A stretch of DNA of 7,656 nucleotides from SIG588 sp045599305 (GTDB lineage: Bacteria; Bacillota; Clostridia; Oscillospirales; Acutalibacteraceae), in NCBI GenBank assembly GCA_045599305.1, contig JAZRVU010000095.1, positions 1 through 7,656 of the forward strand, written 5' to 3'. The notes under the pieces were generated by a model. It was given only the letters and a program-made list of their open reading frames with translations, ran no database searches and was not told the DNA's origin. Each line of letters begins with the position of its first letter. Position 1 is the first letter of the stretch. Position numbers and translations under genes: made by a program. This document shows, one piece after another, positions 5,548 to 7,656 of this stretch.

Positions 5548-5611
5548 AAAAAGCCGCTTCGGCCGGGCAAGGCAGGAAATTTTCCCGTCTTGTCCGCCGA
5601 AGCGGCTTTTT
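5548..5611. terminator. Very long bidirectional terminator hairpin
   Basis: A perfect 16-bp outer stem (5548-5563 with 5596-5611) beginning AAAAAGCCGCTTCGGC is followed, after one bulged base (5564), by an inner stem of about 13 pairs (5565-5578 with 5582-5595), leaving only a 3-base loop. T-runs lie beyond both ends (TTTTTCTATTTTTTT on the right), so it can terminate the znu operon from the left and the EamA gene, whose stop is at 5620, from the right. Two positions are G-U pairs in the plus-strand RNA but C-A mismatches in the minus-strand RNA, so the fold slightly favours the znu transcript. Confidence 0.92.
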
Positions 5612-5619
5612 CTATTTTT

Positions 5620-6507
5620 TTACGCAGGCAGGCACAGCACCAGCACGGCCACGGTGCCCACGGCGATGCCGAACCACTTTTTGGCACTCAACCGCTCCTT
5701 GAACACGATGATGGAGGCGAGCAGCGCCAGCGCCAGGCCGCCGCCGTTGACCACCGGGAAGAAGACGGCGCTGTCGATAACGCCGGAGAGATAGAGGTTG
5801 ACCTTATTGCACACCGCCACGAACACACCGGAAAGGGCGGTGAGCAGCAGCACCGCCACGGTGAGATCGTGCTTCCACAGCTTCGGTGCCGGAGCGGCGG
5901 TCTGCTTGCGGATCATGGCCGCCCGCACCAGCGAAAACACCAGCGACATAGCAAAAGCCACGATCAAAAACGCATCCAGCTCGTCCTTGTATTCCGTGCT
6001 CTGGTGCCACTTCTGCATCACACCGATCGCGCCGGTGCAGAAGAAGGTCAGCATGGTGTACAGCAGCCACCGGCCGGAGGCCTTTTCGCCTTTTTTGGAA
6101 AAATCGACCGAGCAGATCACGCACACCACCATCAGCGCCACACCCACCAGACGGATGGGCGGCAGTGCCTCTCCCCAGATGATCGCGCCGGAAAGTGCCG
6201 GGATGATCATGGAGAGCGAGCCGATCACGGTGGTGTAGGAGAAGGGGCCGATACTGATGGCCTTCAGATTGAAGATCTGCTGCAGGGCGGTGATGATACC
6301 GAACGCGACGCCCAGCACCGCCGTAAAGGGCGAGACCGTCGGCAGGCCGCCGATCAGCAGCAGCGATATCACACAGACCGCCGACACGATCGCGTTATAG
6401 ATATGGTACATCAAGTCCTTCTGCTCAAACCGCATTTCCAGGAACTTCTTGATGATACCGCCTGCCAGACCGGCCAGCATGGAGCCGGCCAACAACAAAT
6501 ATTCCAT
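5620..6507 (-). CDS. EamA/DMT-superfamily transporter
   Basis: A 295-residue integral membrane protein with about ten hydrophobic segments arranged as two repeats of roughly 140 residues, the architecture of EamA-domain drug/metabolite transporters. The C-terminal repeat ends with the characteristic FKERLSAKKWFGIAVGT pattern (269-285); the equivalent WGEALPPIRLVGVALM (111-126) closes the first repeat. The substrate cannot be read from sequence; members export or import amino acids, sugars, nucleotides or drugs. The ATG at 6507 is preferred over the open frame back to 6543 because GGAGG lies 7 bases upstream and the first hydrophobic segment starts at once. It is transcribed divergently from an AraC-family regulator and convergently with the znu operon, from which it is separated only by the shared terminator. 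Confidence 0.88.
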   Translation of the reverse strand: MEYLLLAGSMLAGLAGGIIKKFLEMRFEQKDLMYHIYNAIVSAVCVISLLLIGGLPTVSPFTAVLGVAFGIITALQQIFNLKAISIGPFSYTTVIGSLSMIIPALSGAIIWGEALPPIRLVGVALMVVCVICSVDFSKKGEKASGRWLLYTMLTFFCTGAIGVMQKWHQSTEYKDELDAFLIVAFAMSLVFSLVRAAMIRKQTAAPAPKLWKHDLTVAVLLLTALSGVFVAVCNKVNLYLSGVIDSAVFFPVVNGGGLALALLASIIVFKERLSAKKWFGIAVGTVAVLVLCLPA

Positions 6508-6545
6508 GATGATACCTCCAAAGTATTGACAGAATTCGCACAAAG

Positions 6546-6571
6546 TGATAGCATTGTATCAAATCATATCA
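6546..6571. promoter_or_regulatory. TATCA repeats in the EamA/AraC divergent control region
   Basis: TATCA occurs at 6557-6561 and again at 6567-6571, exactly 10 bp apart, with AATCA (6562-6566) between. An inverted copy TGATA (6546-6550) makes a 5-6-5 palindrome with the first. Direct repeats on one helical face are typical of AraC-family binding sites, and these cover the EamA -10 region. Assignment as the binding site of the adjacent regulator is inference. Confidence 0.35.
6553..6561 (-). promoter_or_regulatory. Extended -10 promoter of the EamA gene
   Basis: On the minus strand TGATACAAT is an extended -10 motif (TG, A, TACAAT at 6558-6553), 46 bases upstream of the EamA ATG. No good -35 hexamer is seen. 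The same 9-mer occurs at 660-668 before the DUF421 gene. The weak -35 and nearby repeats fit a promoter that needs an activator. Confidence 0.5.
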
Positions 6572-6626
6572 TGCATAAATAGACACTTTTAGGCAAAAAA
6601 TAGGCGATTTTGTGCACGGAGGGCTC

Positions 6627-7430
6627 ATGAACACCCAACCAAACTTATCAGAGGAACTTCCCGCCTTCAGGGCGACCCGCTTTCTGGCGGTGCACCGCAG
6701 TGCCCCGACCGACCCGGCCGACCCCACGACCGATACGGCGCACATCCACACCTGCTATGAGATCTATGTGAATGTGACAGGGCAGGTGTCCTTTCTGGTC
6801 AACCGCGACGTCTACCCCATCCACCCGGGGGACGCCGTCATTACCCGGCCGGGGGATCTGCACTACTGCATCCCGCACGAGCCCTGTCTGCACGAGCATT
6901 TCTGCGTGTGGCTCGACGCCGCCTGTGACCCGGACATACCGGCGTTTCTGGAAAAGCACGGGCTGTTCGGCATCTCGCATCCGGCCGCGGGCGGGCAGGA
7001 CGCCCTGCTTGCCGCACTGCGCGATCTGTGCGAGGGGGGTGAAGCCCCCACTTTCCGCTTCTGGCAGGTGCTCCACCTGCTGGCGGCGGGGACAGAGGCA
7101 CACGAGGACGCGGAACTGCCCGGCCTGCTGCGGGAGATCATCCGCTATATGGACCGGGAATACGCCGGTATCCAAAGTGTCCGGGAGGTGGCGGAGGCCT
7201 TTTTCATCAGCCAGTCCACCATTGACCGCCTGTTTAGGCGGTATGTGCACCTCACCCCGCACGACTTTTTGCAGAGCAAAAAACTGGCCTGCGCCGAGCA
7301 GCTGATACGCGGCGGCACGGCGGTGACCGAGGCGTGCTACGCCGCCGGGTTTGCCGACTGCTCCCGCTTCATCGCATTGTTTCGGAAAAAATACGGGCAA
7401 ACGCCCCTGCAATACCGAAAAAGCCTATGA
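6627..7430 (+). CDS. AraC-family transcriptional regulator
   Basis: A 267-residue cytoplasmic regulator. The N-terminal part (about 37-100) is a cupin-type sensor domain with conserved-looking HIHTCYEIYVNVTGQ (39-53), a HPGDAVITRPGDLHY segment (66-80) and a downstream HEHF (89-92), the usual AraC ligand-binding pattern. The C-terminal ~100 residues hold two helix-turn-helix motifs: VREVAEAFFISQSTIDRLFR (185-204) and the family signature from EACYAAGFADCSRF to KYGQTPLQYR (235-264). The ATG at 6627 follows GGAGG at 6618-6622; a GTG at 6612 in the same frame is less likely because it lies upstream of that ribosome binding site. It is divergent from the EamA transporter, which is its likeliest target; the inducer is unknown. 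No clear terminator follows the stop, and AT-rich DNA begins shortly after. Confidence 0.92.
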   Translation: MNTQPNLSEELPAFRATRFLAVHRSAPTDPADPTTDTAHIHTCYEIYVNVTGQVSFLVNRDVYPIHPGDAVITRPGDLHYCIPHEPCLHEHFCVWLDAACDPDIPAFLEKHGLFGISHPAAGGQDALLAALRDLCEGGEAPTFRFWQVLHLLAAGTEAHEDAELPGLLREIIRYMDREYAGIQSVREVAEAFFISQSTIDRLFRRYVHLTPHDFLQSKKLACAEQLIRGGTAVTEACYAAGFADCSRFIALFRKKYGQTPLQYRKSL

Positions 7431-7449
7431 AAAAACCGCTTTCCCGACA

Positions 7450-7545
7450 ATGCCACAAGTGGACAAGGATGTTTTTTGGTTTTGTACAGTAAAATCAGAT
7501 ATAAGAGATATTGACAAATCAGAATTTGTGGGTGATATGAAATGA
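7450..7545 (+). pseudogene. Short orphan 3' coding remnant (possible small ORF)
   Basis: A 31-residue open frame, MPQVDKDVFWFC followed by a charged tail ending GDMK, whose stop overlaps the start of the next gene in an ATGA arrangement. The residue composition looks like real protein (alternating charged and hydrophobic residues, AT-rich codons), but no ribosome binding site precedes the ATG. Upstream the frame runs only into the out-of-frame end of the AraC gene. The simplest reading is the last ~30 codons of a gene truncated when this AT-rich segment was joined to the AraC end. It could instead be a genuine small coupled ORF. No family is recognised. Confidence 0.4.
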
Positions 7546-7656
7546 GCAAATATGAACCGCTTTGGGATTGGATAAAAGAAAACGGTACAGATAGTTTCAA
7601 ACTGACTTATGATGAGATAGAGAAAATTTTAAATTTCAAACTTGACCATTCATTTT
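7542..7656 (+). CDS. Small unknown protein, N-terminal part (possibly DUF7662-like)
   Basis: An open frame starting MSKYEPLWDWIKENG and continuing past the right edge after 38 codons. GGGTGAT (7530-7536) gives a ribosome binding site 5 bases before the ATG, and the start overlaps the preceding short frame by four bases. A YxPLWxxI opening followed by LTYDEIEKIL (21-30) and LDHSF (34-38) resembles small DUF7662-type proteins from memory; this is tentative and no function is claimed. Only 35 of the 115 bases are G or C (30%), and codons such as ATA and TTA are used, very unlike the GC-rich genes to the left. It is probably recently acquired or belongs to an accessory region that continues to the right. 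Confidence 0.7.
   Translation, partial: MSKYEPLWDWIKENGTDSFKLTYDEIEKILNFKLDHSF

Noticed and set aside
5590..6582. 330-codon plus-strand frame opposite the EamA gene
   Set aside because: Its His/Gln/Asp-rich translation is the antisense of hydrophobic membrane codons. It begins inside the terminator and has no ribosome binding site; the minus-strand EamA protein is clearly real.

Overview
This window looks like chromosomal DNA from a GC-rich member of the Clostridia (Bacillota), most likely an Oscillospirales/Ruminococcaceae-type gut bacterium. The evidence is the AddB-type recombination nuclease, a DUF421 (YetF-like) gene coupled to a DUF4363 gene, a clostridial-style ZnuA variant, strong AGGAGG-type ribosome binding sites, and GC-rich coding with AT-rich promoters. 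The taxonomic placement is inference; no rRNA or other marker is present.

Layout, left to right. (1) 1-532, minus strand: N-terminal part of addB, running off the left edge. (2) 533-816: a structured divergent intergenic region. It holds three tandem 11-bp repeats in the addB leader, a 77-nt perfect-arm cloverleaf of inverted repeats (588-664), two outward-facing extended -10 motifs on its basal stem, a second two-hairpin structure closed by a 7-bp stem (679-758), and a further hairpin (773-793). (3) 823-1847, plus strand: a DUF421 membrane protein and a DUF4363 protein, with ATGA-type overlap, ending at a bidirectional terminator. (4) 1885-2517, minus strand: thiamine pyrophosphokinase with its own promoter. 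(5) 2604-5538, plus strand: a zinc-type operon. A sigma-A promoter is followed by a Fur-family operator, then a Fur/Zur-type repressor, a substrate-binding lipoprotein, an ATPase and a permease, all with overlapping ends. It ends in a very long hairpin terminator shared with (6) 5620-6507, minus strand: an EamA/DMT-family permease. (7) 6627-7430, plus strand: a divergently transcribed AraC-family regulator. (8) About 7431-7656: a sharp change to AT-rich DNA with a short orphan 3' coding remnant overlapping the start of a small unknown gene cut by the right edge.

How the genes work together: the clearest unit is the metal-responsive operon, where the repressor probably senses metal (zinc favoured by context) and controls its own gene and the ABC importer through one operator at the transcription start. 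The EamA and AraC genes are divergent and share an AT-rich control region with repeated TATCA motifs, so the regulator may control the transporter. AddB, thiamine pyrophosphokinase and DUF421/DUF4363 are unrelated housekeeping or envelope functions.

The most unusual material is not a gene. It is the dense palindromic element between addB and DUF421, which may be a dispersed structured repeat or structured leader carrying promoters for both flanking genes. The composition break at the right edge is the second point of interest.
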